This document shows, piece by piece, positions 36,363 to 45,906 of a DNA stretch of 64,000 nt. Made by a program: the position numbers and the translations under genes. The stretch is from CALODL01 sp942492115 (lineage in GTDB: Bacteria; Planctomycetota; Phycisphaerae; UBA1845; CAIVHJ01). Position 1 is the stretch's first letter. Every line of letters begins with the position of its first letter. The notes under the pieces were generated by a model. The model ran no database searches. It saw only the letters and a program-made list of their open reading frames with translations, and was not told the origin of the DNA. The DNA is taken from contig CALODL010000012.1 in the NCBI GenBank assembly GCA_942492115.1, positions 124,001-188,000 on the forward strand, written 5' to 3'.

Positions 36363-39300
36363 TCATTGATCACCGGCATCATCGCGATTATCGAATTCTT
36401 CCCGGGCCCTTTTACGGGCCTCGAGCAACCGCGATGTGGTCGCGGCGTTCTCTCCCTCGTGATCCTGGGCATCGGTTTTCTTCTTGGGTGCCTCCGCAGG
36501 CACCGCTCCGAGCGCCTGACGAATATCGCCGGCCTTCTCGGCCGCTTTCTTGTCTCCAACATCGAAGCGTCGACGCTTGTCCCCCACGGCTGCCTGCGGC
36601 CCCTTGACGTCTTCGAGGGGTTTGGGATCTGTGCCGGCCGAAACAATGGAGTCGCGTGCCCGCTCCCGTGTATCCTTGAGTTGCTCGAGCGCGGTCGCAC
36701 TACTCACTCCGGCGCCCTCGAGCGCCGTCGCAGGCGCGGTCAGATGCGCGATGGCCGGGCGAATGGCCCGGTAGCGGATTGACCAGCCCAACACTTCACC
36801 CGCCACGAACACGAGGATCACGGCCAGAACGCTGGTCAGGCCGCCCAGGTAGATGAATCCAAGACCGAAGAGCATCACGATATCAAATACGATTTCGATG
36901 AAAACGGACAACGCCACGGTTGAGGCCAGTCGCCGTACGGCAACATCGAGCAGGAACGCCGGCAGCAACAGCCACGCAAGAATGTTGAACCATATCGGTC
37001 GCCGGGATTCCGTCGGCCGGAGTCCGTCGCGGCGAAACACTTCGTCTACTTCAGGGTCGAGTTCGAGAAGTGCGCCCTTCGAACGATCGACGATCTCCTG
37101 CAACATGGTGAGATTGGTAGTCAACTCGCGGTACTCAGGTGAGTATGGCACGCTGATGCCCGTATGACCAACCACCTTGCCCTCGTCCTGGTCGCCGCCC
37201 GCCAGCGCCACGGCAGCAATGTACTGGCCCGTGCTGCTGACGGCGAACGTCCCCTCGTACCGCCCTGGCCCCACTTGATGCAGAGGCACGCTCTGCGGCT
37301 CGAGGCCGCGTGGTCGCGACACGGTCGCCGACATGTTCAGCAGATTGAGGAACTCCGCGTTCTCATCGAGCGCGTTGACGACGATTCGCCCCTCCCCACC
37401 TTCGATACGTGTCGAGATATCGTAGCGGCCCTGCTCTCCACGCCCCATGGACCACCGCACGATTTGGGCCCACAATTTGCTGAATGCAGGCCAATCAACC
37501 CACTCCTGGCCCCAGCGCGGCCAGTAGCCGCTCGTGAATGCGACGGCCTTGCCCAGGCCATTCTGCCAGTGAGCCAATACGGGGTCGTCCCCGTCGCCGG
37601 TGTGACGGATGAGCGGCATTTCGACCAGACCATCCTCCTTGGGAGAGGTCATCACCATGCCGCCGAGCGGTGGGACCTGGGCATCGAACCCGAGGCCGAT
37701 CCACAGATCGGACATCGCATTGTTAAGCGTTGGAGTGAAGGGCTCCTCGATGAGCAGTGGCCGGCGTACGACCTTGGATTCCTTGACGAAAATCTGGGGT
37801 AACGTTTTGGGATTGCGCGCCGGGTAGAATCTTCCACCGGTGTCCGAAGCGATCTTGCGCAGGGTGCCCTCCTGAGCATGGTACCCGTATCCAATGGCCA
37901 CCGTGCTGCAAGTGATCTTCTTATCGACCATCTCCTTGATGACCGATGACGCTGGAGGCGAAGCATCTCCATCACTGATGATGATGATGTGCCGCTGGGC
38001 AGCATCACGCAATTCGGACAGCCCCTTGACCGCCATGCGAATCGTCGAATCGAAGTCGGGCATGTCGCCATTCGCGATCTTGTCGATGGTCAGCTTGATC
38101 TGTGTCTTGTTGGCGGCCTCCTGCAACGGGACGCCCCAGGCGACCCCGATCATGTGATTGAATTCGAGCAGCCCGAAGTAGTCCTTACTGCTGATCGTGT
38201 CGACGGCCTTCTTGGCCACCAGCCGGCCCCAGTAGTTACCGCGTGGCATTTCGCAACTGTGCATGACCACGACGAGACCGCCTCGGGGAACGACCTGCCG
38301 ATGCTTGATCTCGAAGTTGACGGGCATGATCGCTTCGATCGGGGTTCCGATCCAGCCGCCGGCACCAAAGGATTCGTCGCCTCCCGTCATGATCAGGCCG
38401 CCGCCGAGATCGTGCACGTAAGAGGCCAGTTGTCGCTGCTGAGTGTCGTTGAACCAGTTGGCCCCGACGTTCGAGAGAATGACCGTCGAGTAGCCCATGA
38501 ATCCAGCAAGATCAAGCGTTGCGGCCTGTTCGATGGCCACGGCGTCGACCTCGATTTTCTCCTCCTGCAGCGCGGCAACGAGCTCGGCATCATCCTCGAT
38601 GCTACTCGTCAGAAACAGCACCTTCTCCTTACCGCCGACGAAGGTGTACGCCGTACCGAGGTTGTTTTCGACGAGGGTGTCACCCCGACCACTATCGGGT
38701 ACGAACTTGAGAGTGAAGCGATGGATCGGGCCACCGCGGATCGGCACCTTGATACCAATCGGGTTCTGCCCCGGCTGAAGACGCAGGCGCCTCATGTCCT
38801 CCGGGAGCGGAACGACCCGGCCGTTGTCCTCGAGGATGAGATCGCCGGTGACCGCACGGCGGGCATTGAGGATGCCGCGTAGTGGCACCATGTCGCCATC
38901 TTTGACGTTGCTGGGTGCGATCAGTTTCTCGACGTAGACTTCGTCCGAATGACTGTACTCCATGGGCGCCACATCGACGCCTACATGGTTGGCCGAGGCG
39001 GCCTCGACCTCCGACATGATGTCACCAACGTTGTTATTGCCGTCGGACATGACGACGATCCGCTGAGCCGTGTCGTGGGGAAACAGAGCCATGGCCATGC
39101 GCATCGCGCCGGTCAGGTCGGTGCGATCGGGCATGCTGGTCTCGGGAAAGGATTCGACGAAAACGCCACCGCGCATGGGCAACTGTTCGACATACGACTG
39201 GCCGTCGAACGTAATGACGCCTACGCGATCCCCGGGAGGCGCTCGCTCCGCCACGGCGCGGATGTACTTTTCCTGCTGGTCGAACATCTTCTTGGGAACG

Positions 39301-39557
39301 CTGTTGGAGCGATCGAGCAGGAAGATGACCGTGAGGTCGTCGTTACGCCGAACGGACTGCAGGCCCGCGATACACAGAATCAGAATGGCGATGACACCGC
39401 AGCGCGTCGCCAAAGCGCTGAAGCGTTGCAATGGCTCGAGGCACGACAGAGCGCGCCAAGTCAGCACCACGAGCAGTGGCACCGACAGCAGCAGCCACAG
39501 GCGCTGAGGGTGTTCGAATGACACCGACCAGGCTGGCCCGAGCAACAACGTATTCAT
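36363..39557 (-). CDS. Large membrane protein with two VWA domains and a glutamine-amidotransferase-like fold
   Basis: The 1064-residue protein starts with spans at residues 9-30 and 43-65. A first VWA domain begins VIFLLDRSNSVPKK (MIDAS) with MSDGNNNVGD. Around 330-420 a GATase-1-like region (VILSNVGANWFNDTQQRQL, GGGLIMTGGDESFGAGGW) lacks an evident catalytic Cys, as usual in this family. A second VWA-like domain follows (GGLVVVMHS, HIIIISDGDASPP). The C-terminus has about four spans and a charged cytosolic tail (KTDAQDHEGENAATT). It heads the MoxR-DUF58-BatA run with a 30-base gap and is probably a substrate or partner of the ATPase. Confidence 0.9.
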   Translation of the reverse strand: MNTLLLGPAWSVSFEHPQRLWLLLSVPLLVVLTWRALSCLEPLQRFSALATRCGVIAILILCIAGLQSVRRNDDLTVIFLLDRSNSVPKKMFDQQEKYIRAVAERAPPGDRVGVITFDGQSYVEQLPMRGGVFVESFPETSMPDRTDLTGAMRMAMALFPHDTAQRIVVMSDGNNNVGDIMSEVEAASANHVGVDVAPMEYSHSDEVYVEKLIAPSNVKDGDMVPLRGILNARRAVTGDLILEDNGRVVPLPEDMRRLRLQPGQNPIGIKVPIRGGPIHRFTLKFVPDSGRGDTLVENNLGTAYTFVGGKEKVLFLTSSIEDDAELVAALQEEKIEVDAVAIEQAATLDLAGFMGYSTVILSNVGANWFNDTQQRQLASYVHDLGGGLIMTGGDESFGAGGWIGTPIEAIMPVNFEIKHRQVVPRGGLVVVMHSCEMPRGNYWGRLVAKKAVDTISSKDYFGLLEFNHMIGVAWGVPLQEAANKTQIKLTIDKIANGDMPDFDSTIRMAVKGLSELRDAAQRHIIIISDGDASPPASSVIKEMVDKKITCSTVAIGYGYHAQEGTLRKIASDTGGRFYPARNPKTLPQIFVKESKVVRRPLLIEEPFTPTLNNAMSDLWIGLGFDAQVPPLGGMVMTSPKEDGLVEMPLIRHTGDGDDPVLAHWQNGLGKAVAFTSGYWPRWGQEWVDWPAFSKLWAQIVRWSMGRGEQGRYDISTRIEGGEGRIVVNALDENAEFLNLLNMSATVSRPRGLEPQSVPLHQVGPGRYEGTFAVSSTGQYIAAVALAGGDQDEGKVVGHTGISVPYSPEYRELTTNLTMLQEIVDRSKGALLELDPEVDEVFRRDGLRPTESRRPIWFNILAWLLLPAFLLDVAVRRLASTVALSVFIEIVFDIVMLFGLGFIYLGGLTSVLAVILVFVAGEVLGWSIRYRAIRPAIAHLTAPATALEGAGVSSATALEQLKDTRERARDSIVSAGTDPKPLEDVKGPQAAVGDKRRRFDVGDKKAAEKAGDIRQALGAVPAEAPKKKTDAQDHEGENAATTSRLLEARKRAREEFDNRDDAGDQ

Positions 39558-39579
39558 GCACTGCCCTGAAACATGGATG

Positions 39580-40560
39580 TTACAGTCTCACGATCTGTAC
39601 GCGATTGTTCATCGAATCCACGACGTACACGTGCCCGTTCGGCCCCTCGATCGCCGCCCAGGGAGCAAACAACTCCCCCAGACGCCGCCCCGGCGTGCCC
39701 CAGGTCCGCATCGCCTGTCCCGTCGGCTCAAACCATTGCAAACGGTTGTTGCCGAATTCGCTGACCAGCAACGAGCCGTCACGGCACACGGCAATATCGT
39801 ACGGCCAACGGAGCTGGCCTGCACCTGTCCCCAGCTCTCCGATGGCTTCGAGCGGGGTCCCTTCCAGATCGAAGCGCACCACACGGTGATTGCAGGCATC
39901 GGCGACCCACAGAGTCTGGGCATCGTCAATCGCCAGACCGGCCGGCCGGCTCAGGCGCTTGCCAAACACCGGCTCATCACCGAAGACTTCGAGACACGTC
40001 AGTTGAGGGGTCCACTTGGTAATACGGTCGTTGCCGCCATACTCGCTGACGTAGATGAACCCTGCGGCATCGATAGCCACGTCGGTCACCAACCCGAACT
40101 CCCCCGGCGCGCTGCCGGACGTCCCGAAGTCGCCCAGACGGGTGCCGTCACGGTTGAAGATGGTCACCCGGTTGTAATGTGTATCGGCCACGAACAGCCG
40201 GCCATCGGCATGCACGGTCATCCCAACGGGCTTTCCAGAACGCCACTCGGGCATGTACCAGCTCAACTCGAAGGCGCCGTCAGCGGCGAAGCGCTGAATA
40301 CGCCCGCTCTTGTCCGCGACGAACAGCGTACCATCGTCGGCAGCAGCAATAGCCCGGGGATAACTGAAGTCACCATCCGACAAACCGGTCATCCCAAAAT
40401 GACCCACCACCCCGTTGGACGTCAGCGGTCGGCGCTCACAACCACAGACCAGCGCGATGGCTGCAACCAGACCCCACGCGACGGTCCACTGGGGCACGGA
40501 GTGGCCAAGGCAAGGCATACCGGGGAGTGGTCGTGCAGCAGCGCCCACTGGCATCAGCAC
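39580..40560 (-). CDS. NHL-repeat lipoprotein
   Basis: The 326-residue protein has a signal region with lipobox-like LVCGC near residue 40, then about six NHL units (YPRAIAAADDGTLFVADKSG, PVGMTVHADGRLFVADTHYN, GLVTDVAIDAAGFIYVSEYG, RPAGLAIDDAQTLWVADACN, WPYDIAVCRDGSLLVSEFGN, APWAAIEGPNGHVYVVDSMN). These build a six-bladed propeller. The protein is probably anchored in the outer face of a membrane as a binding scaffold. It is co-oriented with and 22 bases before the large VWA gene. Confidence 0.88.
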   Translation of the reverse strand: MLMPVGAAARPLPGMPCLGHSVPQWTVAWGLVAAIALVCGCERRPLTSNGVVGHFGMTGLSDGDFSYPRAIAAADDGTLFVADKSGRIQRFAADGAFELSWYMPEWRSGKPVGMTVHADGRLFVADTHYNRVTIFNRDGTRLGDFGTSGSAPGEFGLVTDVAIDAAGFIYVSEYGGNDRITKWTPQLTCLEVFGDEPVFGKRLSRPAGLAIDDAQTLWVADACNHRVVRFDLEGTPLEAIGELGTGAGQLRWPYDIAVCRDGSLLVSEFGNNRLQWFEPTGQAMRTWGTPGRRLGELFAPWAAIEGPNGHVYVVDSMNNRVQIVRL

Positions 40561-40583
40561 CGTGTCAATCTATACTCGAAGGG

Positions 40584-42416
40584 TTAATCGGACTCCTCCC
40601 GGGATGCGTCGCCATCCTCGATGGCAGCGTCACCTTCGGGAGCTCCAAGTTCCCGCTGGATGCGGGAGAAGTAGTGTTTGATCGCAGCGCGGTACTTGTT
40701 TGGAATGCGATTCTTATCTATTGCATCGGTCGCCTCGCGCTCAGAAGCAGCAACCAGTTCAGCAACTTCGGTAGACACATCGCCACGAACCTGTTCGCCG
40801 TCGACGAACATCTTGCTGACGATGCTGCCTTTGCCAGTGTGCACCGGTGTGCGTTCTTTCTTGAACCGCACGGCTGTCTCTTCCATCGGCGCACGGCCAC
40901 CACGCCCCAGTCCCATTTTTTGACCGGTGTTTCCGCTGTTGCCCGGCTTGCGGCCGGACCCGTTGCATGACTTGCAGCCCTGACCCTGGCCCTGGCACTT
41001 GCCACACTGGTTGCGCCCGTCTGAGAGATCGTTCTTGGCATCCTGCATCTCGGACAACATCGACTCGAGCTCACCGATCTGCTGATCGAGTGACTCCATG
41101 GCGTTGAGTTGATCGGCCATTGACTGCAGAGCTTCGGATGCATCGGATGCACTGGCCTGCATGGACTCAGCAGCCTTTTGAGCAGCTTGCGCCATGTCTG
41201 ATGATTGCTGGGCGGCCTTCTTCATGGCCTGCATCTTCTTGGCCATGTCGCTGATCTGCTTGTCGGTGGCACCCTGCTTCTTCATTGCGGACTTGAGATT
41301 GTCGATGTCCTTCTTTGACAAGTTCTTCAAGGCCTTCTTGATCGTGTCCTTGTCAATCCCGGATTGCTCGAGTTCCTTTTGGAGGTTGTCCTTCTGCTCC
41401 TGTGACTCGGATGCCTTGGACATCTGCTCGGCAAGCTTCTTGAGTTGCTGCTGCATCTCGCGTTTGGCCTGCTCGTTCTCGGGCATCTTGAGCTTGGCCA
41501 GCTTCTCCTGCATGTCCTTGACCGCACGCTCTGCAGCGCGGAAATCGCCCTTGGCCAATGCTTGCGACAATTGCTCACTGGGTGTCTTGGGCTGTTGCGG
41601 GTTCCGCAGGTTCCGGAACATCTTCTTGAGCTCTTTCATTCTGGTCTTGTCACCGGCCAGTTGCTTTCTCACGGAATCCGCGAGACTGTCGAGCTTCTTG
41701 ACCGCTTCCCGCCGAACGCTGGCCTGAGTCTCGAGTCGTTCGATGGGCAGATTGTCGATAGTTTGCAGCTCGGTCTTGAGGTCGCCGACGTTCGTTTCCT
41801 TGCTACGCTCCTGGAGCCGCTTGAGCCGTTTGCGCGCACGAGCGACCTCCTGCTTCACGGCAGCGGTGTTCGAGGTCGGCGCGGCCACGACTTCGGATTG
41901 CAGTGGCGTAATAGGCAGAAACGTGGCCACGATGGCCAATACGACGGCCACTGACGCCCACGACAGGGACGGTGGCCATGATGGCTTGATGAATGACCGC
42001 ACACTGATCCGGGCGCTGAGTTCCTCAGCGTCCCGGGCCACGGCCCGAGCAAAGGGATCGCTGGAATTGAGACAGTACAGACCGCTGCTGGTTCGCTCTT
42101 TGAGGTCGGCCGCGCGATCGAGCACGGCAGCGGCATCGATGAGGTTGCGGCGCTTGATCCAGGCAGACACCGTGGCGGTGCCCAGGGCGAGAATGGCCAG
42201 GCCGACTGCAGTGGGCAGATACGGGACGGCGCCACCCACCAGCTTGACCGTCACGACGATCGCACTCCAGATGACCGCCGCAACCAGCAGGCTCCAGCCC
42301 AGTGCACCCAGCCAGTCGCCAAGACCGATGAGAAAACGAGCTCTCCTGGCGTTCGCTTCCAATGCCGTCATGCCCGAATCCTCGTCTGTTTGGACCGTTG
42401 CTGTTCTATCTATCAA
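40584..42416 (-). CDS. Coiled-coil membrane protein with a DnaJ-like zinc motif
   Basis: The 610-residue protein has an N-terminal pair of spans (WSLLVAAVIWSAIVVTVKLV and VGLAILALGTATVSAWI) and a third span near 155-175 (WASVAVVLAIVATFLPI). A coiled coil of about 270 residues follows, rich in Lys, Glu, Gln and Met. Around 470 is a Cys motif, CGKCQGQGQGCKSCNGSG, as in the zinc-finger of DnaJ, and a Gly-rich linker. It is the first gene of the minus-strand VWA/MoxR run. I infer an envelope-stress or scaffold function related to that system. Confidence 0.75.
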   Translation of the reverse strand: MIDRTATVQTDEDSGMTALEANARRARFLIGLGDWLGALGWSLLVAAVIWSAIVVTVKLVGGAVPYLPTAVGLAILALGTATVSAWIKRRNLIDAAAVLDRAADLKERTSSGLYCLNSSDPFARAVARDAEELSARISVRSFIKPSWPPSLSWASVAVVLAIVATFLPITPLQSEVVAAPTSNTAAVKQEVARARKRLKRLQERSKETNVGDLKTELQTIDNLPIERLETQASVRREAVKKLDSLADSVRKQLAGDKTRMKELKKMFRNLRNPQQPKTPSEQLSQALAKGDFRAAERAVKDMQEKLAKLKMPENEQAKREMQQQLKKLAEQMSKASESQEQKDNLQKELEQSGIDKDTIKKALKNLSKKDIDNLKSAMKKQGATDKQISDMAKKMQAMKKAAQQSSDMAQAAQKAAESMQASASDASEALQSMADQLNAMESLDQQIGELESMLSEMQDAKNDLSDGRNQCGKCQGQGQGCKSCNGSGRKPGNSGNTGQKMGLGRGGRAPMEETAVRFKKERTPVHTGKGSIVSKMFVDGEQVRGDVSTEVAELVAASEREATDAIDKNRIPNKYRAAIKHYFSRIQRELGAPEGDAAIEDGDASREESD

Positions 42417-42441
42417 CTGATATTAGGCCATCGGTCAGAAG

Positions 42442-42873
42442 GTGACAAGAATCGCCGTCTTTATTGCGCGGCGAGGAGGTGTTATCACTAGGGCCGTGGC
42501 AGCACTTGCTTTTCCATCTCGCTGCCGGCTCAAACGCCGGGATGACATCCGGCGCGTGTTCGCACGTAAGTGCAGCGTCGCGGACCGCCATCTGGTGGTT
42601 TATATCTCACCGAACACTTTCGAGTTCAACCGTTTGGGGCTCAGTGTCGGTCGACGTCTGGGTAACGCGGTGGTCCGCAATCGCACCAAACGGCTCATCA
42701 GGGAGGCTTTTCGACTACAGGGCCTGGTCACGCGCACCCCGGGCTACGACCTCGTGTGCATCCCGCGACCTGGCAGCCCCCGCCCTCTCGCGACCTATCG
42801 TCGTTCACTGGAGCGATTGTTCGACCAGGCCCGTGAGCGGTTATCCAGGCGTAATGCCCCTGTGGATTCCTGA
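42442..42873 (+). CDS. rnpA: Ribonuclease P protein component
   Basis: The core FPSRCRLKRRDDIRRVFARK, then LGLSVGRRLGNAVVRNRTKR and LIREAFR, is the RnpA signature: an RNA-binding RNR motif plus basic helix. It assists the RNase P RNA in maturing tRNA 5' ends. The start is unclear. The frame opens at a GTG at 42442, and a GTG at 42496 would give a protein nearer the usual 115-120 residues; AGGAGG at 42474-42479 lies between. The usual neighbour rpmH is not in the window. Confidence 0.92.
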   Translation: MTRIAVFIARRGGVITRAVAALAFPSRCRLKRRDDIRRVFARKCSVADRHLVVYISPNTFEFNRLGLSVGRRLGNAVVRNRTKRLIREAFRLQGLVTRTPGYDLVCIPRPGSPRPLATYRRSLERLFDQARERLSRRNAPVDS

Positions 42874-42969
42874 TCCGCAACGAGCACCGGTTGCCGTAGA
42901 CAGCGCATGCGGTATGATTTCACGCCGGGTGGCGGATAACCGCCGGCCCATAGCAAAAGGAACATCATC

Positions 42970-43749
42970 ATGGGTCTGCTCGACGGTAAGAAGGGTCTGG
43001 TTTTCGGGGTGGCCAACGATCGCAGTATCGCGTGGCACATCGCGGCGCAGTTGATTGAGCACGGAGCCACCTGCGGCTTCAGCCATCTTCCTGGCGAAAA
43101 GAACGAACGCCGGGTGCGCAAGGCCGTCGAGGGCGGCGGAGTCAGCGAACCATGGCTGATGCCCTGCGACATGTGCAGCGACGAGGAGCTCGACAAGACC
43201 TTTGACGCAGCCAAAGAGCGTTTCGACGCTCTTGACTTCGTCATCCATTCAGTGGCCTATGCCGACCGCACATATCTGAAGCACGGCACGTTCATCGACA
43301 CGCCACGTGAGGTGTTCAGTCAGGCTCTGGACATCAGCGCCTACACTCTGCTCGCTGTCGCTCAGCGGGCGCGCAGGATGATGCCGGCAGGCGGCTCGAT
43401 GATTGCTATGACCTACTATGGTGGCGACAAGGTCATTCCCGGCTATAACGTCATGGGGGTGGCCAAGGCGGCCCTCGAATGCACGGTGCGCTATCTTGCA
43501 GCGGACCTCGGTGAGCATGGCGTCCGCGTCAATGCCATCAGCGCGGGAGCGCTGAAAACGCTGTCGAGCATGGCCGTTGGAGGCATTGACACGATGTTCG
43601 AACATACCGAAACCAAGGCCCCACTCAAACGGAATATCACCGCGGACGAAGTCGGCAAGTCAGCAGTCTACCTGGTGAGTGATCTGTCGAGTGGCGTGAC
43701 CGGCGAAACACTGTTCGTCGATTCAGGGTTCAACATCGTCGGCCTGTAA
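42970..43749 (+). CDS. fabI: Enoyl-[acyl-carrier-protein] reductase (NADH)
   Basis: The 259-residue protein begins MGLLDGKKGLVFGVANDRSI and AWHIAAQLIEHGA, the FabI nucleotide-binding site. The catalytic pair Y-x6-K is in YNVMGVAKAALE, and the end ETLFVDSGFNIVG is typical. It reduces the trans-2-enoyl-ACP double bond in the last step of each fatty-acid elongation cycle. The rest of the fatty-acid cluster lies at 57-62 kb on the other strand. AAAGGAA precedes the ATG. Confidence 0.95.
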   Translation: MGLLDGKKGLVFGVANDRSIAWHIAAQLIEHGATCGFSHLPGEKNERRVRKAVEGGGVSEPWLMPCDMCSDEELDKTFDAAKERFDALDFVIHSVAYADRTYLKHGTFIDTPREVFSQALDISAYTLLAVAQRARRMMPAGGSMIAMTYYGGDKVIPGYNVMGVAKAALECTVRYLAADLGEHGVRVNAISAGALKTLSSMAVGGIDTMFEHTETKAPLKRNITADEVGKSAVYLVSDLSSGVTGETLFVDSGFNIVGL

Positions 43750-44210
43750 GAAGTCATGAGCTCGACACCGGATTTGACCGATTTGAACTCGTTGTGCACG
43801 GGTTCCAAGAACACGGCTTGATCACCTTCACGCAGCCGTGCGAGACGGGCCCGGGCCTGCGGCTTGCTCAGCTGTAACGTCGCGACTGCCGGCGCGCTCG
43901 CGGTAACCAGAACCGCACAAACTGCCAGGCTGCGCCCCAACTGGTGACGGGTCCGAGCAACCAGCTCGCAAATGGCGATGATCAGCAGGACGAGCGTGAA
44001 CTTGAAGGCCACGATGCCGGCGAGGTCGAAACGACCAATGATGGTATCGGCTAGCCGGTTCAACTCCCGGCCTCCGGCGAACAACACCACCCACGTCAGC
44101 ATGACGTCCAATGCCGATGCGAGGATGAACCAGGCATAGGCATTTGGAAACATCGCCTCGCTGCGGAGCGTGAGTCGTCGAGGCCGTGACATATCATGGC
44201 GCACATCCAT
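43668..44210 (-). CDS. DUF5658-like membrane protein
   Basis: From an ATG near 44210 the product has about 180 residues, with three to four spans: AWFILASALDVMLTWVVLFAGG, LAGIVAFKFTLVLLIIAICEL, and a third near AVCAVLVTASAPAVATLQL. The first span with a D-V-x-L-T-W pattern and the following GGRELN recall DUF5658. The last 27 codons overlap the end of fabI on the opposite strand, which is uncommon but uninterrupted. Start choice (44210, 44192 or 44153) is not resolved. Confidence 0.65.
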   Translation of the reverse strand: MDVRHDMSRPRRLTLRSEAMFPNAYAWFILASALDVMLTWVVLFAGGRELNRLADTIIGRFDLAGIVAFKFTLVLLIIAICELVARTRHQLGRSLAVCAVLVTASAPAVATLQLSKPQARARLARLREGDQAVFLEPVHNEFKSVKSGVELMTSYRPTMLNPESTNSVSPVTPLDRSLTR

Positions 44211-44376
44211 TAACCCATTGTACGGACAAAACGGGGGCCATCTGTCGTCTGATTTTGGAATATCTAGGCGCACTTGGAGTTGAGTATGTTCCTGAACGGA
44301 CGAACCTGGGCGACTTGAGCACTATTGCCCCAGCGAGCGCTGGATGGGAAATCCGGGATGCCCAGTCGGGATTGGA

Positions 44377-45906
44377 CTACAACTGCCCGAGCTGGTCTTT
44401 GAGGTACTCGAGACAACGCGTCTTGTCGATCCGTTCCTGAGCCCCGGTGTCGCGGTCACGCACGGTCACAGTGCCATCCACCAGCGTGTCGCCGTCAATG
44501 GTAAAGCAATAGGGCGTGCCCGCCTCGTCCATCCGTGCATAACGTTTGCCGATGGCCTGCTTGGCGTCGTACTGCGTGCGATAGTGCTTTTTCAATTCGC
44601 GGTACAGTGGCTCAGCAACATCGGGCATGCCATCCTTGGCCACCAGTGGAAACACCGCCGCCTTGATCGGCGCCAGCCGCGGATGCAGCTTGAGTAGCTC
44701 GTTACTCGGGCGCGATTCGTCGATCGTGTACGCCTCGCACAGCGCCGCCAGAGTGAAGCGGTCTGCCCCGGCGGACGGTTCGATGACATGCGGCACGTAG
44801 CGTTCCTTGCTGGCGTCGTCGATGACCTGAAAGGCTTCTTCCTTGCCCTTGGAATGCTTGCCGTGTTGACGGAGATCGTAGTCGCCACGATGGGCAATGC
44901 CCTCGAGTTCCTGCGGTTCATCCGCGAACGGGAACAAGTATTCGACATCCGTGCACGCGTCCGAGTAGTGCGCCAGCTCGTCGCCATCCTGTTCGCGCGG
45001 CCGCAGGTTTTCACTCTTGATACCGAGCTGTTCGTACCACTTGAGCCGCGTATCCCGCCAGAATTCGTACCACTGTCGCGATGTCGCCGGCGGACAAAAG
45101 AACTCAATCTCCATCTGCTCGAATTCGCGTGAACGAAACGTGTAGTTGCGCGGATTGATCTCGTTACGAAACGCCTTGCCGACTTGCGCGATACCGAACG
45201 GCACTTTGACGCGACTGCTGTCCATGACGTTCTTGAAGTTAGCGAATATCCCCTGGGCCGTTTCGGGGCGCAGGTACGCCACGTTCTTGGAATCCTGCAA
45301 CGCTCCAACGTACGTCTGGAACATCAAGTTGAACTCGCGAGGCTCGGTCAGCGTGCCGACCTCCTTCGCATCTGGACCGACGATGCGCACGAAATCCTCG
45401 ACCGGAATATCGCCAAGGCACTTCGTGGAATAGAGTTCCGGTGCGACGGGCGGCTTCGCCTTGACGTACTTGGCCAGGCGTTTCAACGCCTTCTCCAACG
45501 ACTCCTCGTCGCCATCGCTGAAAGCAAACATCTGGCCGGCCTCAGCCCCCGTGGGCACGAGCACCGACAGTTGATCGGCGCGGTACCGTGACTTGCTTTC
45601 CTTGCAATCCACCATCGGATCGCTGAAGCCGCCGACATGCCCGGACGCGACCCACACCTTCGGGTTCATGATGATCGAAGCATCGAGGCCCACGATGCTG
45701 ACCTCCTTGCCATCCGGGCCGACCGGTGGATCGATGACCATGTCATGCCACCACACATTCTTGACGTTCCGTTTGAGCTCGGTGCCCAGCGGTCCGTAGT
45801 CCCAGAAGCCGCCTATGCCGCCATAGATCTCGCTCGACCCGAAAATGAAGCCCCGGCGTCGGCACAGGGCAACCAGCTTGTCCATTGTTGTCGTGTTGGT
45901 GCTCAT
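44377..45906 (-). CDS. glyS: Glycyl-tRNA synthetase, dimeric class II type
   Basis: From the ATG at 45906 the product has 509 residues: MDKLVALCRRRGFIFGSSEI, then YGGIGGFWDYGPLGTELKRN, with LRPETAQGIFANFKN, motif 2 FRNEINPRNYTFRSREFEQM and EIEFF, and the C-terminal anticodon-binding domain (HPRLAPIKAAVFPL, ending RCLEYLKDQL). It charges tRNA-Gly. This is the archaeal/eukaryal-like alpha2 form rather than the alpha2beta2 form. The frame continues upstream to 46074 without family similarity. Confidence 0.95.
   Translation of the reverse strand: MSTNTTTMDKLVALCRRRGFIFGSSEIYGGIGGFWDYGPLGTELKRNVKNVWWHDMVIDPPVGPDGKEVSIVGLDASIIMNPKVWVASGHVGGFSDPMVDCKESKSRYRADQLSVLVPTGAEAGQMFAFSDGDEESLEKALKRLAKYVKAKPPVAPELYSTKCLGDIPVEDFVRIVGPDAKEVGTLTEPREFNLMFQTYVGALQDSKNVAYLRPETAQGIFANFKNVMDSSRVKVPFGIAQVGKAFRNEINPRNYTFRSREFEQMEIEFFCPPATSRQWYEFWRDTRLKWYEQLGIKSENLRPREQDGDELAHYSDACTDVEYLFPFADEPQELEGIAHRGDYDLRQHGKHSKGKEEAFQVIDDASKERYVPHVIEPSAGADRFTLAALCEAYTIDESRPSNELLKLHPRLAPIKAAVFPLVAKDGMPDVAEPLYRELKKHYRTQYDAKQAIGKRYARMDEAGTPYCFTIDGDTLVDGTVTVRDRDTGAQERIDKTRCLEYLKDQLGQL

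Noticed and set aside
35592..36782. Long + strand frame of about 396 codons
   Set aside because: It lies opposite moxR and the end of the large VWA gene. The minus-strand products have full family motifs.
37989..38882. Long + strand frame of about 297 codons
   Set aside because: It is antisense to the large VWA protein gene and is a by-product of high-GC codon use.
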